From NCBI GenBank assembly GCA_905236585.1, contig CAJOQZ010000029.1, forward strand, positions 1 to 20,297: a stretch of DNA of 20,297 nucleotides, read 5' to 3'. Below the pieces are notes generated by a model that was not told where the DNA came from, did not search any database, and worked only from the letters and a program-made list of their open reading frames with translations. A program made the translations under genes and the position numbers. Positions 1 through 6,555 of this stretch are shown here, in pieces (the stretch's first letter is position 1; every line of letters begins with the position of its first letter). Source of the DNA: an uncultured Lachnospiraceae bacterium. GTDB taxonomy: Bacteria > Bacillota > Clostridia > Lachnospirales > Lachnospiraceae.

Positions 1-1251
1 AAAATCATCAAGAAAAACTGCTGTGGTCTTGATGTCCACAAAACCTGGATCTATGCCTGTATCGGTATTGCCGATGCAAATGACCGTGTGGAGTATGTGC
101 AGGCTCGTTTCTCGTCTTTTACCAAAGGACTGCAGGAACTGTGCAGCTGGCTTGCTAAATACCACTGTAAGGAAATTTGCATGGAATCTACCGGCAAGTA
201 CTGGATCCCTGTATTCAACATTCTTGAGAAGAATAACCTGTGGGTTACTCTGTCTCATCCGAAATACACCAAACCGATGAAAGGAAACAAGACCGACCGC
301 AAAGATGCCAAATGGATCTGCGATCTGTATATGTGCGGCATGGTCAAGCCTTCCTTTATCCCACCTGCTGACATCCGCGAGCTAAGAGATCTGGTAAGAT
401 ACCGTTTTAAACTCACCTGTATGATAACCGGCGAGAAGAACCGTGCCCAGAATTGTCTTACCGTTTCCAATCTTAAGCTTGATGATGTGTTCAGCGATGT
501 CTTCGGTAAATCTTCACGTTCCATTACGGAACACATTCTGCAGCACCCCGGGGAAAAATTTGATGTAACACCATTCGTCGATAAACGTTGCAAAACTCCC
601 ATCGAAGAAATCCAGGCAGCCGTGGATGGCGCTGTATCACAGGAACAGGCTGTCAAACTGCGTCAATGTCTCGATCACATAGACGAACTTGAAAAGCACA
701 AGTCAGAAGTAGAACGGGAAATCTTTCGTCTCAGTGATAAATACGAAACTGCGCTCGAACTTATGCGTACAGTTCCCGGATTCGATAAGAACCCTATGAC
801 TGCAATCCAAGTACTCTCAGAGATCGGCGGTGATATGTCTATCTTCCCCACAGCTAAACACCTCGTCTCATGGGCCGGATGCTGCCCCCGCAATGACCAG
901 AGCGATCGTAAGATCAAATCGACCAGGATTTCCCGTGCTGGTTCCTATATTAAACCAGTTCTGGTACAGATTGCAAATGCTTTGATCAAGTCGAAAAAGC
1001 ATCCCGAGATAACCGGCCGATATCGCCGCATAAAAGCACGCCGCGGCCACAAGAAAGCCGTCATCGCTATCTGCCGTATGTTCCTGACCGCTATCTGGCA
1101 CATACTCTCAGATTTGAAACCTTATACTGCCGACGGTTTTCTTGAAGCCCGTCCTGTGAATGAATCAAAAGTATTGACCACTTCACAGGCGCTTAATCTT
1201 CTCAAGCAAAGGGGATATACCATAAAGGATGATCCTGCTATAGCTTCCTGA
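1..1251 (+). CDS. IS110-family transposase (RNA-guided DEDD/serine recombinase), start just outside window
   Basis: The reading frame is open from base 1, so only the start codon and perhaps a few residues are missing; about 417 codons are visible. The N-terminal RuvC-like DEDD domain begins with the first Asp in CCGLDVHKTW (residues 7-16) and includes MESTGKYW and the KTDRKDAKW motif. The C-terminal Transposase_20 domain includes TVPGF, the LVSWAGCCPRNDQS stretch and STRISRAGSYIKPVL; the Ser of NDQS is the likely catalytic serine by analogy with the family. IS110 enzymes recombine a circular intermediate into a target chosen by a bridge RNA. The length is typical for a complete protein, and no frameshift or stop is visible, so the enzyme may be active. 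It opposes the strand of the gene it interrupts. Confidence 0.93.
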   Translation, partial: KIIKKNCCGLDVHKTWIYACIGIADANDRVEYVQARFSSFTKGLQELCSWLAKYHCKEICMESTGKYWIPVFNILEKNNLWVTLSHPKYTKPMKGNKTDRKDAKWICDLYMCGMVKPSFIPPADIRELRDLVRYRFKLTCMITGEKNRAQNCLTVSNLKLDDVFSDVFGKSSRSITEHILQHPGEKFDVTPFVDKRCKTPIEEIQAAVDGAVSQEQAVKLRQCLDHIDELEKHKSEVEREIFRLSDKYETALELMRTVPGFDKNPMTAIQVLSEIGGDMSIFPTAKHLVSWAGCCPRNDQSDRKIKSTRISRAGSYIKPVLVQIANALIKSKKHPEITGRYRRIKARRGHKKAVIAICRMFLTAIWHILSDLKPYTADGFLEARPVNESKVLTTSQALNLLKQRGYTIKDDPAIAS

Positions 1252-1353
1252 TTAGGTGCTGCGTTTATATTCAGTTTAAATTATCCTGCCACCGAAAGAT
1301 GGCTTGTTTGTGATGCCGGAAGTTTCTTGGCTATCCGCTACCTCTATGTTTCA
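1..1353 (+). mobile_element. IS110-family insertion sequence, right portion (left end outside window)
   Basis: The element consists of the recombinase gene plus about 100 bp of right-end non-coding DNA. The right boundary is inferred: at about 1350-1356 the coding homology of the minus-strand macro-domain gene stops abruptly. No terminal inverted repeat is expected, because IS110 elements generally lack one. The left end, which in IS110-group elements encodes the bridge RNA, lies before position 1. The 1252-1353 segment contains a short possible hairpin (GCCA...TGGC near 1290-1305) but no structure I can identify. The exact end could be off by several bases. Confidence 0.8.
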
Positions 1354-1536
1354 AACTTCGCCCTCCGGAACAAATCCAATTTTCTCTGTCCTGTATGCCA
1401 GAAGCTCATTGTAACCTGCCGCCTTATAAACGGCGCTGTCACAACCGGTACCAACGGTAGGATGATCATTCGCCGTATTCACTATAGCTTCTGTATTCAT
1501 TTTTGTGATATCGTTACGAACGATCTTAAATGCCAT
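1351..1536 (-). pseudogene. macro-domain (ADP-ribose-binding) protein, N-terminal fragment cut by the IS110 element
   Basis: Sixty-one codons start at ATG 1536, preceded by a strong GGAGGAG ribosome binding site. The sequence shows the macro-domain N-terminus: a beta strand FKIVRNDIT, then EAIVNTAN (the adenine/ribose-contacting Asn-Ala-Asn type motif, here NTAN) and TVGTGCDSAVYKAAG (the glycine-rich G-C-D loop). It resembles O-acetyl-ADP-ribose deacetylase-like proteins, which are usually 150-350 aa or longer. Homology ends after FVPEGEV, where the frame meets TGA at the IS junction. It starts 22 bp after the AlbA_2 gene, so the two were probably co-transcribed. The remainder should lie beyond the left edge. 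A functional protein is unlikely because most of the fold is missing. Confidence 0.85.
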
Positions 1537-1558
1537 CTTTATACTCCTCCGATCCTCT

Positions 1559-3067
1559 TTACTCTTCTGTATCGTATTTGAACCGGTACTTACCCTTTCC
1601 ATGTCCAGTTATAACAACCAGAACATCTATTTTCTTTAATTTATTCATTATATTTTTTGATGTCGATACAGAGCACTGCGTAATTCTTTGCACATCCGGT
1701 GCAGAAACAACCTCATCAACCCCGGTATTTTCATATACTTTCAGGACTAAATCCATTGTTGGTCTACTGTAATTCTGTCCTTTACATTGCTCATATATTT
1801 TCTCAATAGCCAACTTTTGTTGTCCAAAATCTGGCTTTTCACTCCCAATAGCCAGCTTTTCAGTTTCAGAATCTGGCTTTTCAGTTTCAATAGTCGGTTT
1901 TCCGCTGGCCGTCCAAGCAGTTTCAAGTCGTTCATACGGAATATTAACCACAATCGAATTCTCTCTGAACTCATATGTATCCCTGCCATATACATCCACT
2001 ATGGACGGAACGCCTTGTCCTGACCGCTCGCTTATATGCAACTGCAGAAAGATATCCGACAGCTTCTGATTTACTGGAACGGATTCTCCAAGGAAAAACC
2101 CTTCCATCGTCTGCCCCGGAGGAAGCGTTCCTCTTGAAAGGATCTCTACCCGATCAGAATATGCCGTAAACATCGGTGCATTATATGAAATCCATCGGTT
2201 ATGCAATAGGGCATTAATCACTGCCTCTCTGTAAGCATCCTTGTTAAAGAGCGGAACTTCTATCCTTGTAGTCTGCCTGTTGGCCTCATCCACCTGTGGG
2301 ATATTGAGCAGGTTTCCGAAGTTTAAAATATTATCCACCGAAAGCAGAAGGCAGTCATTGCCAAATTCCCTGACTGTATACATCGATGAAGCTTTCTTCT
2401 TTGTATCCCCATAAATTGAAAACCGGATTGGTATACGGCTGTTGTCCGAAAGTAGCTGCGCCATTAGATTATACTTGCCATCCTTGGTTAAAAGCCCCAA
2501 ATTCTTTTTGAAACTTTTTTTATTGATTGGCACCTTCTTCGTTGTATAGTACATGAACAATTTGTCGAAGGTAAGATCCTGATATTCCGACTCCGTGTTT
2601 TCTATTGTAGGCTGACCATTCCTTAGCACTTCAAACAGCTTAGACTCACGCTCCGGATAATCAGCCAGATTTGCCTTGCTGGAGCCTATACGGATAAAAC
2701 GATCCTTATCAAAAGACGTAGGAGTCTTTGAAGCCGCTGGGATTGTCAGGACAACCAATCGCTTGCCTCTAAACACAATCTCATCAAAGCAAAAACCTAT
2801 GTCCGGTCTGACAAGCCTTGCAAGATAATGCTGAAGCGGCTCATTTTTGACATCCTGATGAATATCATAGTCCGTGCCAACCACTCTATGAGTATTGTTC
2901 TCAATACCCCATACAAAATACGCATTCTCCTCACCGAGAATCGCAGCAATATTAGACATTGCGGAAATATATTCGCCCAAAGCTCTATGTTCATTCCAGT
3001 TCACTTTGAACTCGAACCACTCCTCCTCATGCTTGTGAGCTATAAGATCCTCAATAACAGACTTTAT
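1559..3067 (-). CDS. AlbA_2 / COG2865-type putative DNA- and ATP-binding protein (start damaged or non-canonical)
   Basis: The first canonical start in frame is GTG 3004 (481 aa), but coding homology continues upstream to about 3067: LIAHKHEEEWFEFKVNW supplies the first conserved E-x-K strand of the Schlafen-type AlbA_2 domain. No ATG, GTG or TTG exists in that extension. The likely true start is ATG 3071, which is one base out of frame (see findings). Domains, numbered from GTG 3004: AlbA_2 at about 1-110 (NAYFVWGIENNTHRVVGT, FIRIGSSKANL), a central region with the HATPase-like motif REAVINALLHNRW (about 260-275), a heptapeptide-repeat linker (about 367-402), and a C-terminal winged-helix-like region. 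The family is common in mobile elements, and its function is not settled. It is followed closely by the macro-domain gene. Confidence 0.85.
   Translation of the reverse strand: MKSVIEDLIAHKHEEEWFEFKVNWNEHRALGEYISAMSNIAAILGEENAYFVWGIENNTHRVVGTDYDIHQDVKNEPLQHYLARLVRPDIGFCFDEIVFRGKRLVVLTIPAASKTPTSFDKDRFIRIGSSKANLADYPERESKLFEVLRNGQPTIENTESEYQDLTFDKLFMYYTTKKVPINKKSFKKNLGLLTKDGKYNLMAQLLSDNSRIPIRFSIYGDTKKKASSMYTVREFGNDCLLLSVDNILNFGNLLNIPQVDEANRQTTRIEVPLFNKDAYREAVINALLHNRWISYNAPMFTAYSDRVEILSRGTLPPGQTMEGFFLGESVPVNQKLSDIFLQLHISERSGQGVPSIVDVYGRDTYEFRENSIVVNIPYERLETAWTASGKPTIETEKPDSETEKLAIGSEKPDFGQQKLAIEKIYEQCKGQNYSRPTMDLVLKVYENTGVDEVVSAPDVQRITQCSVSTSKNIMNKLKKIDVLVVITGHGKGKYRFKYDTEE
1802..1906 (-). repeat. 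21-bp imperfect tandem repeat coding a 7-residue linker repeat
   Basis: About five 21-bp units lie inside the AlbA_2 gene. In protein they read K-P-T-I-E-T-E, K-P-D-S-E-T-E, K-L-A-I-G-S-E, K-P-D-F-G-Q-Q, K-L-A-I-E. Units alternate between a KP(T/D) and a KLAI version. The unit length is a multiple of three, so gain or loss would lengthen or shorten the linker without breaking the frame. Confidence 0.85.
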
Positions 3068-3449
3068 TCATCAGGTCGCAGCATTGCTTCAGGCGGTCCG
3101 TAAACTGAATATCCTGAACCGACGGCATCGCGCCGCCGGAAGGATGGTTATGGAACAGCATGATTTTTGACGCATTGGAAAGAATGGCCGTTTTCATCAC
3201 CTCCCTTGGGCATACAACAGAGGCATTCGCCGTACCGACAGAAACGATGCTTGCGTTCAGGGGTACATTATTATTTTTTAATGTGACAAGACACACAACC
3301 TCCTTGTCCAGCTCCTTAAGCATTTCCGCGACGGCACTTACTGCATCCTTCGGCTCTTCAATCGGTTTCCCGTCCGCAATCGTATATCCTTTTTCGAGTT
3401 TTATATATGTCACATCAAGCCCCAGTGTCTTCTGATCTACGAGCCTCAT
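3051..3449 (-). CDS. JAB/MPN-domain RadC-like protein, truncated at its C-terminus
   Basis: The gene encodes 132 aa and starts at ATG 3449 with an AGGAGG-type site a few bases upstream. The RadC-like JAB domain is clear: the metal-site motif HNHPSGGAMPSVQD gives His100, His102, Ser105 and Asp113. The usual C-terminal strand after the cysteine-rich helix (of the type LLDHIIIG, as in the chromosomal radC here) is missing; the frame ends in CCDLMNKVCY and TGA. The last codons lie in another frame over the start of the AlbA_2 gene, so the end looks like a deletion or recombination joint. There is no N-terminal HhH region, as is usual for the short RadC-like proteins of integrative elements. The metal ligands are intact, but folding without the final strand is doubtful. 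Confidence 0.8.
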   Translation of the reverse strand: MRLVDQKTLGLDVTYIKLEKGYTIADGKPIEEPKDAVSAVAEMLKELDKEVVCLVTLKNNNVPLNASIVSVGTANASVVCPREVMKTAILSNASKIMLFHNHPSGGAMPSVQDIQFTDRLKQCCDLMNKVCY

Positions 3450-3549
3450 CCTCTTGAACCTCCTCGAATTCTATGATGAAAGCCGTTCCATCCGTAGTCC
3501 GGCTGACAATTTCTTTCAGTTCGTTCTTATTTTTAACAATAATCTCCAT
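3415..3549 (-). CDS. small acidic protein of unknown function (44 aa)
   Basis: The ORF starts at ATG 3549, with AGAGGAAGG nine or so bases upstream, and overlaps the start of the JAB gene by 35 bp in another frame. The sequence starts MEIIVKNKNELKEIV and ends in an acidic tail. It has no signal peptide or membrane span. The overlap suggests translational coupling with the JAB gene. I do not recognise a family. The good ribosome binding site and the protein-like composition make it plausible. Confidence 0.6.
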   Translation of the reverse strand: MEIIVKNKNELKEIVSRTTDGTAFIIEFEEVQEDEARRSEDTGA

Positions 3550-3553
3550 GCCT

Positions 3554-3640
3554 TTACCTTCCTCTGTGCCTGCGGACCGGCGCGGTCATTGCCCTGGTTT
3601 CTCCAATCTCTCCTGTTCTATCAAAAATATCCGTTTTCAT
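3554..3640 (-). CDS. possible tiny basic peptide (28 aa)
   Basis: ATG 3640 follows a purine-rich AAGAGGG site. The peptide starts MKTDIFDRTGEIGETRAM and ends in an Arg/His-rich tail (RRHRGR). Its TAA is four bases before the ATG of the 44-aa gene, and its end contains that gene's ribosome binding site. It may be a leader peptide or a genuine micro-protein. The evidence is only spacing, ribosome binding site and reading frame. Confidence 0.4.
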   Translation of the reverse strand: MKTDIFDRTGEIGETRAMTAPVRRHRGR

Positions 3641-3669
3641 TTTATTCCCTCTTTTTTGAAATCTGGATA

Positions 3670-3698
3670 TTGAAAATAAGAGCGGTTTGTTGTATTAT
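3670..3698 (+). promoter_or_regulatory. promoter for probable antisense RNA
   Basis: The -35 is TTGAAA (3670-3675), followed by a 17-bp spacer and -10 TATTAT (3693-3698). No ORF with a ribosome binding site follows closely on this strand. Transcription would run into the 3' part of the small membrane-peptide gene from the opposite side. Confidence 0.65.
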
Positions 3699-3704
3699 AT
3701 GTGC

Positions 3705-3795
3705 ATAAAAGGTGCCGCCGGTGACGGTTGCCCGTTAAAGAATTTAAGCCAAATGACCGTCAAACTTTAGCGGAGCTGGCGGTCATTTGCTATTC
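3705..3795 (+). ncRNA. predicted antisense RNA (antitoxin-like) to the 31-aa membrane peptide
   Basis: The start is placed about 7 bases after the -10 at 3698. The end is placed near the hairpin that finishes at 3789 and is uncertain. The RNA would overlap the stop codon and 3' UTR of the minus-strand peptide mRNA, and it begins with the same GGTGC...GGTTGCCCG block found in the leader of that mRNA. This is the layout of type I toxin-antitoxin pairs such as txpA/RatA. It is a prediction from promoter, hairpin and position only. Confidence 0.4.
3750..3789. terminator. hairpin spanning the stop codon of the 31-aa ORF
   Basis: The 10-bp perfect stem is CAAATGACCG / CGGTCATTTG with a 20-base loop. 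There is no long T-run on either strand (on the minus strand it is followed by GCTTAAATTCTTT), so it may be a weak bidirectional terminator or an RNA-RNA pairing element rather than a classic terminator. Confidence 0.5.
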
Positions 3796-3878
3796 TTGTG
3801 GTTAATGCCGATTGCATAGCCAAGTCCGAACGATGTCAGACACAGGCTCATAATTGCAACGAAAAATTCTACAGTCAT
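3783..3878 (-). CDS. small single-span membrane peptide, probable type I toxin-like (31 aa)
   Basis: ATG 3878 lies seven bases after a perfect AAAGGAGG site. The peptide is a few residues (MTVE), then one hydrophobic helix, FFVAIMSLCLTSFGLGYAIG, then a short polar basic tail (NHKNSK). This matches the small hydrophobic peptides often seen near integrases in Firmicutes elements and often labelled holin-like toxins. It has its own near-consensus promoter and a convergent antisense promoter, and its stop codon lies in a hairpin stem. Family knowledge suggests membrane insertion and growth inhibition when unbalanced. No toxicity can be shown from sequence, and a regulatory peptide is an alternative. 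Confidence 0.7.
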   Translation of the reverse strand: MTVEFFVAIMSLCLTSFGLGYAIGINHKNSK

Positions 3879-3963
3879 AAGCAGCCCTCCTTTCCGATTG
3901 GATTTTTACCTCCTTTCGTCAGGATGCGGGCAACCGCCACCGTACTGGCAGCACCATTTCTCT

Positions 3964-3991
3964 ACTATACCACACTCCCCCATTTTTTCAA
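3964..3991 (-). promoter_or_regulatory. promoter of the 31-aa membrane peptide gene
   Basis: The -35 is TTGAAA (3986-3991), then a 16-bp spacer and -10 TATAGT (3964-3969). The predicted start is near 3957, giving a leader of about 80 bases that carries a decoy-like second AAAGGAGG (near 3910) before the real site. The promoter is divergent from and adjacent to the integrase start. Confidence 0.65.
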
Positions 3992-4020
3992 TATCCGAAC
4001 CTAAAAGAAAGGAAATCATT

Positions 4021-5130
4021 ATGAAGCTGCCGAACGGATATGGGGGAATTATTAAGTTGTCAGGAAACCGGCGCAAACCTTATGGCGTCCGTATATCATA
4101 TATGGACACGAATGTGGATCCGCCCAAAAGGAAGAAAAAGTATATCGCATATTTTGCGGACAAAAAGCGCGCTCTTGAATTCTTGGCAGAATACAACAGC
4201 GGCCATGTTGTGCCTGAGCATCAGAGATATGTTGACATACCGACATTTGCAGAGCTTTATGATAAATGGGTGCGTTATCGGAAAGGGCTGAAAAACCACC
4301 CTTCTGCTTCCACATGGAAGAATTATGATATTGCTTTCGGCATGTATGCCCCCGTTCACGACAAAAAAATCATCTCGCTCCGCGCGCAGGAGTTTCAGGA
4401 GTGCATCAACCTTCAGTGCCACAAATCCGTTTCCACTGTCGGAAATATGCGGGCTATTGTCCGCGGTATGTGGCAGTATGCAATAATGAACGAATATACC
4501 GAAAAAGACATTACCCAGGTCCTAATATTCGAGGGCGAGAATGCGGCCGTGCCAATCCATACACGCTTCACAGACACGGAGGTACAGGCACTTTGGGATG
4601 CAGTCGGCGTGATAAATAATGTTGATATTGTGCTGATCTACATATACACCGGGATGCGCCCTTCAGAACTTTTGGAAATCGTGCCGGAAAATGTGCATTT
4701 GGAAGAAAGGTACATGATAGGCGGCATGAAAACCGAAGCCGGCAAAGACCGCATCATCCCGATCCACGAAGCCATTGTTCCTTTCGTTCAGTACCGGCTG
4801 GATCAGGGACGTCGTTATCTAATCACAAACAAATATGGGAACCATTATTCGAGGAACGTCTATTCCAACAGCAACTTTAGCACTTGCATGAACCGGATGA
4901 GGATGCACCACTCTCCCCATGACTGCCGCTATACCTTTGCAGCTTTGGCGGATGCCGTATCCATGAATGAAATCTGCAGGAAAATCATCATGGGGCATTC
5001 CATTGCGAATGCTGCCGGTACCGCCTTCAAGATCGGCGGCAACCAAGACGTGACAAGGGATACCTACACGGAAAAAACACTTGAACAACTTCTTATTGAA
5101 GTCAACAAACTGCCGACCGTTTTCAGATGA
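4021..5130 (+). CDS. tyrosine recombinase / phage-type integrase
   Basis: The protein is 369 aa from ATG 4021, chosen because AAGAAAGGAAA precedes it and homology begins there; an upstream in-frame start at 3898 would add unrelated residues. The N-terminal AP2-like arm-binding domain covers about 5-55, the core-binding SAM-like domain about 72-165, and the catalytic domain about 180-365. Catalytic residues are Arg213 (YTGMRPSEL), Lys237 (GGMKTEAGK), His300 and Arg303 (HDCRYTF), His326 (MGHS) and Tyr349 (TRDTYT). The protein therefore looks complete and active. It integrates or excises a circular element at an attachment site. Its orientation is opposite to every island gene except the IS110 transposase. 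No excisionase is seen next to it. Confidence 0.93.
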   Translation: MKLPNGYGGIIKLSGNRRKPYGVRISYMDTNVDPPKRKKKYIAYFADKKRALEFLAEYNSGHVVPEHQRYVDIPTFAELYDKWVRYRKGLKNHPSASTWKNYDIAFGMYAPVHDKKIISLRAQEFQECINLQCHKSVSTVGNMRAIVRGMWQYAIMNEYTEKDITQVLIFEGENAAVPIHTRFTDTEVQALWDAVGVINNVDIVLIYIYTGMRPSELLEIVPENVHLEERYMIGGMKTEAGKDRIIPIHEAIVPFVQYRLDQGRRYLITNKYGNHYSRNVYSNSNFSTCMNRMRMHHSPHDCRYTFAALADAVSMNEICRKIIMGHSIANAAGTAFKIGGNQDVTRDTYTEKTLEQLLIEVNKLPTVFR

Positions 5131-5141
5131 ACGGCCGGCAG
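5110..5141 (+). terminator. hairpin overlapping the integrase stop codon
   Basis: The arms are CTGCCGACCGT (5110-5120) and ACGGCCGGCAG (5131-5141), 11 bp with one mismatch, and the 10-base loop ends with the TGA stop. No T-run follows, so it is either a Rho-independent-like end with poor tail, an mRNA-stability hairpin, or part of an attachment region. Confidence 0.45.
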
Positions 5142-5202
5142 TTATAATCCGAATAACGCCTCTTACAGTTTCTTTACCTTTGAATAAAGAAACTAACAAA
5201 AT

Positions 5203-5454
5203 TCATTTAGATACTCTCTCTTGCGTTTCTTTTGTTTCAAAAATAGTTTTTATCCGAAACTTTTCTATAGACAAACTTCTTTTGATTTCAAAAATACGTA
5301 ATCTCTTTGACTTTTCAATTCTGTTTATTTCTTCATAATCTTTAGCATGAATCTTTCTTATCCTGCAAAACCAAATAGTATCTATTATTCTTTTTCGAGC
5401 ATTCTGTTCTGCTTTCCAAAGCAAAGATTTCATTACTTCATTCTCATAATTCAT
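5203..5454 (-). CDS. small basic protein of unknown function (83 aa)
   Basis: ATG 5454 follows a GGGGGC ribosome binding site, 24 bp after the broken HipA-like gene and on the same strand, so it is likely in one transcript. It is rich in Lys, Arg, Ile and Glu and predicted mostly helical (RKRIIDTIWFCRIRKIH, then a charged EEINRIEKSKRL region). There is no signal peptide or membrane span. I do not recognise a family. It may be a real partner of the kinase locus or degraded sequence, and the downstream half has low complexity. Confidence 0.45.
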   Translation of the reverse strand: MNYENEVMKSLLWKAEQNARKRIIDTIWFCRIRKIHAKDYEEINRIEKSKRLRIFEIKRSLSIEKFRIKTIFETKETQERVSK

Positions 5455-5478
5455 AATCAGCCCCCAGTTTTCATCAAA

Positions 5479-6555
5479 TCAGCGTCCTTTTTTCGGCTTA
5501 GCTGATAAATTCTCGTCCATAAGAGAATTGGACGATTCAGCAATCTGCATCACCTCATCCCGCGAAACACACACTCTCTTCTCTTTAATCCAACCATCTA
5601 ACTGCTTAACCGATATTTCTGTATTACCATTTACTCTTTGCATCGATTCCTCATTATATTGTCCGGTTTTGCAATAATTATATGCAGGCAAAAGAATATT
5701 TGCTATCCGATATGCAAGAATCTCACAGTAAAATTCTCGTTGTATATCCGTCAATCCCTCTAAACTATTGATTATTAAACGAATTCTATCAATTTTTATC
5801 TTCGGAACTATGCGTAAAACAGCCTCTGAACAGTTTTTGTCAAATCCCGAACAAAGCAAATCGTAATATGATACAGCACCATTCTTTTCATTTGACATAT
5901 AAAGCTGACTTGATGGAAACACGAAGCATCGCTCCATCATAGCAAAATGAGAACCCATTTTTTCCTTACGACCAAAATCCGATAATCTTGGAAATAAAGT
6001 TGAACCAAAATCATACATTGGAGCAATACGGAACGTTCCGTTCAAATCATCTGCAAGATACCCCCAGTTGCCCGTATGCCTGTCAAAGTTTCCAACAAGC
6101 GCATCTACAACCATTGTATCCCAATAGTTACAAATACATTCCTTTTTGTATTCACTTAAATCCTCAGAATTTTCAATCGTCTCATACAGCTGATTATAAA
6201 ACAGGTATTTCCCACGGTCTTTCGAATTATAACGCTCCTTCAAATAATCAGCAAATTCTACTAAATTTTCTACTCCCACTTTGAAATCACGACAGGCGAC
6301 AACAAGCTCATCTCCATACGTGCCAAGCATGGTGTCATGCGCAGGAATACCCAACGCATCAGCCACAATATACGAGGAAACGTATTCTAATGTGACATTA
6401 TTGACTTCACTTGTCGAAATCTCAGATCGTTTGGCGTGATTATCGGCAAATTAGATCATATAAATATTATCATTATACAGGACACGAATTTTCTGATCAG
6501 AGCCGCCATAGGGAAAAGGCCTTAGTTTTTTTGCGTCTTTCTTAAAATCAATCAT
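5479..6555 (-). pseudogene. HipA-like kinase-fold protein interrupted by one in-frame stop
   Basis: The true start is ATG 6555, five bases after AGGGGAGG. The 358-codon frame is intact except for TAA at 6451-6453 (codon 35). Across that point the family pattern reads through: PFPYGGSDQKIRVLYNDNIYMI-stop-FADNHAKRSEIS, where relatives have Lys in MxKF, so AAA to TAA is the simplest change. Downstream lie GTYGDELVVACRDF, the catalytic VGNFDRHTGNWGYL (Asp158, Asn163 counting from 6555) and the metal-binding APMYDFGSTLF (Asp182). Re-initiation at GTG 6366 (295 aa) would lose the first strands and ATP-loop. The kinase motifs are still intact, which suggests a recent lesion. A sequencing error is possible. 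Confidence 0.82.

Larger units (their letters stand above)
3664..3997. repeat. imperfect inverted repeat flanking the small membrane-peptide gene; each arm carries an inward promoter
   Basis: The left arm is about 3664-3734 (+) and the right arm about 3927-3997 (-). Read inward, both arms start with GGATATTGAAAA and end with a GGTGC(C/T)GCC(G/A)GT...GGTTGCCCG block (3711-3734 and 3927-3955). The middle parts share position and function (spacer and -10) more than sequence. The arms enclose the 31-aa ORF. Confidence 0.75.

Noticed and set aside
1252..1353. Bridge RNA in the IS110 right end
   Set aside because: Only about 100 bp is available and no clear multi-loop structure was found; in the IS110 group it is normally in the left end, outside this window.
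1802..1906. CRISPR array or intergenic satellite
   Set aside because: The repeats are contiguous, degenerate, in frame and inside a coding region.
3711..3789. CRISPR-like or riboswitch interpretation of the repeated hairpins
   Set aside because: Only two inverted copies exist, there are no spacers, and promoter positions explain the symmetry better.
3898..4020. Longer integrase starting at 3898
   Set aside because: The extra residues are unlike any integrase, overlap the peptide promoter region, and ATG 4021 has a clear ribosome site.
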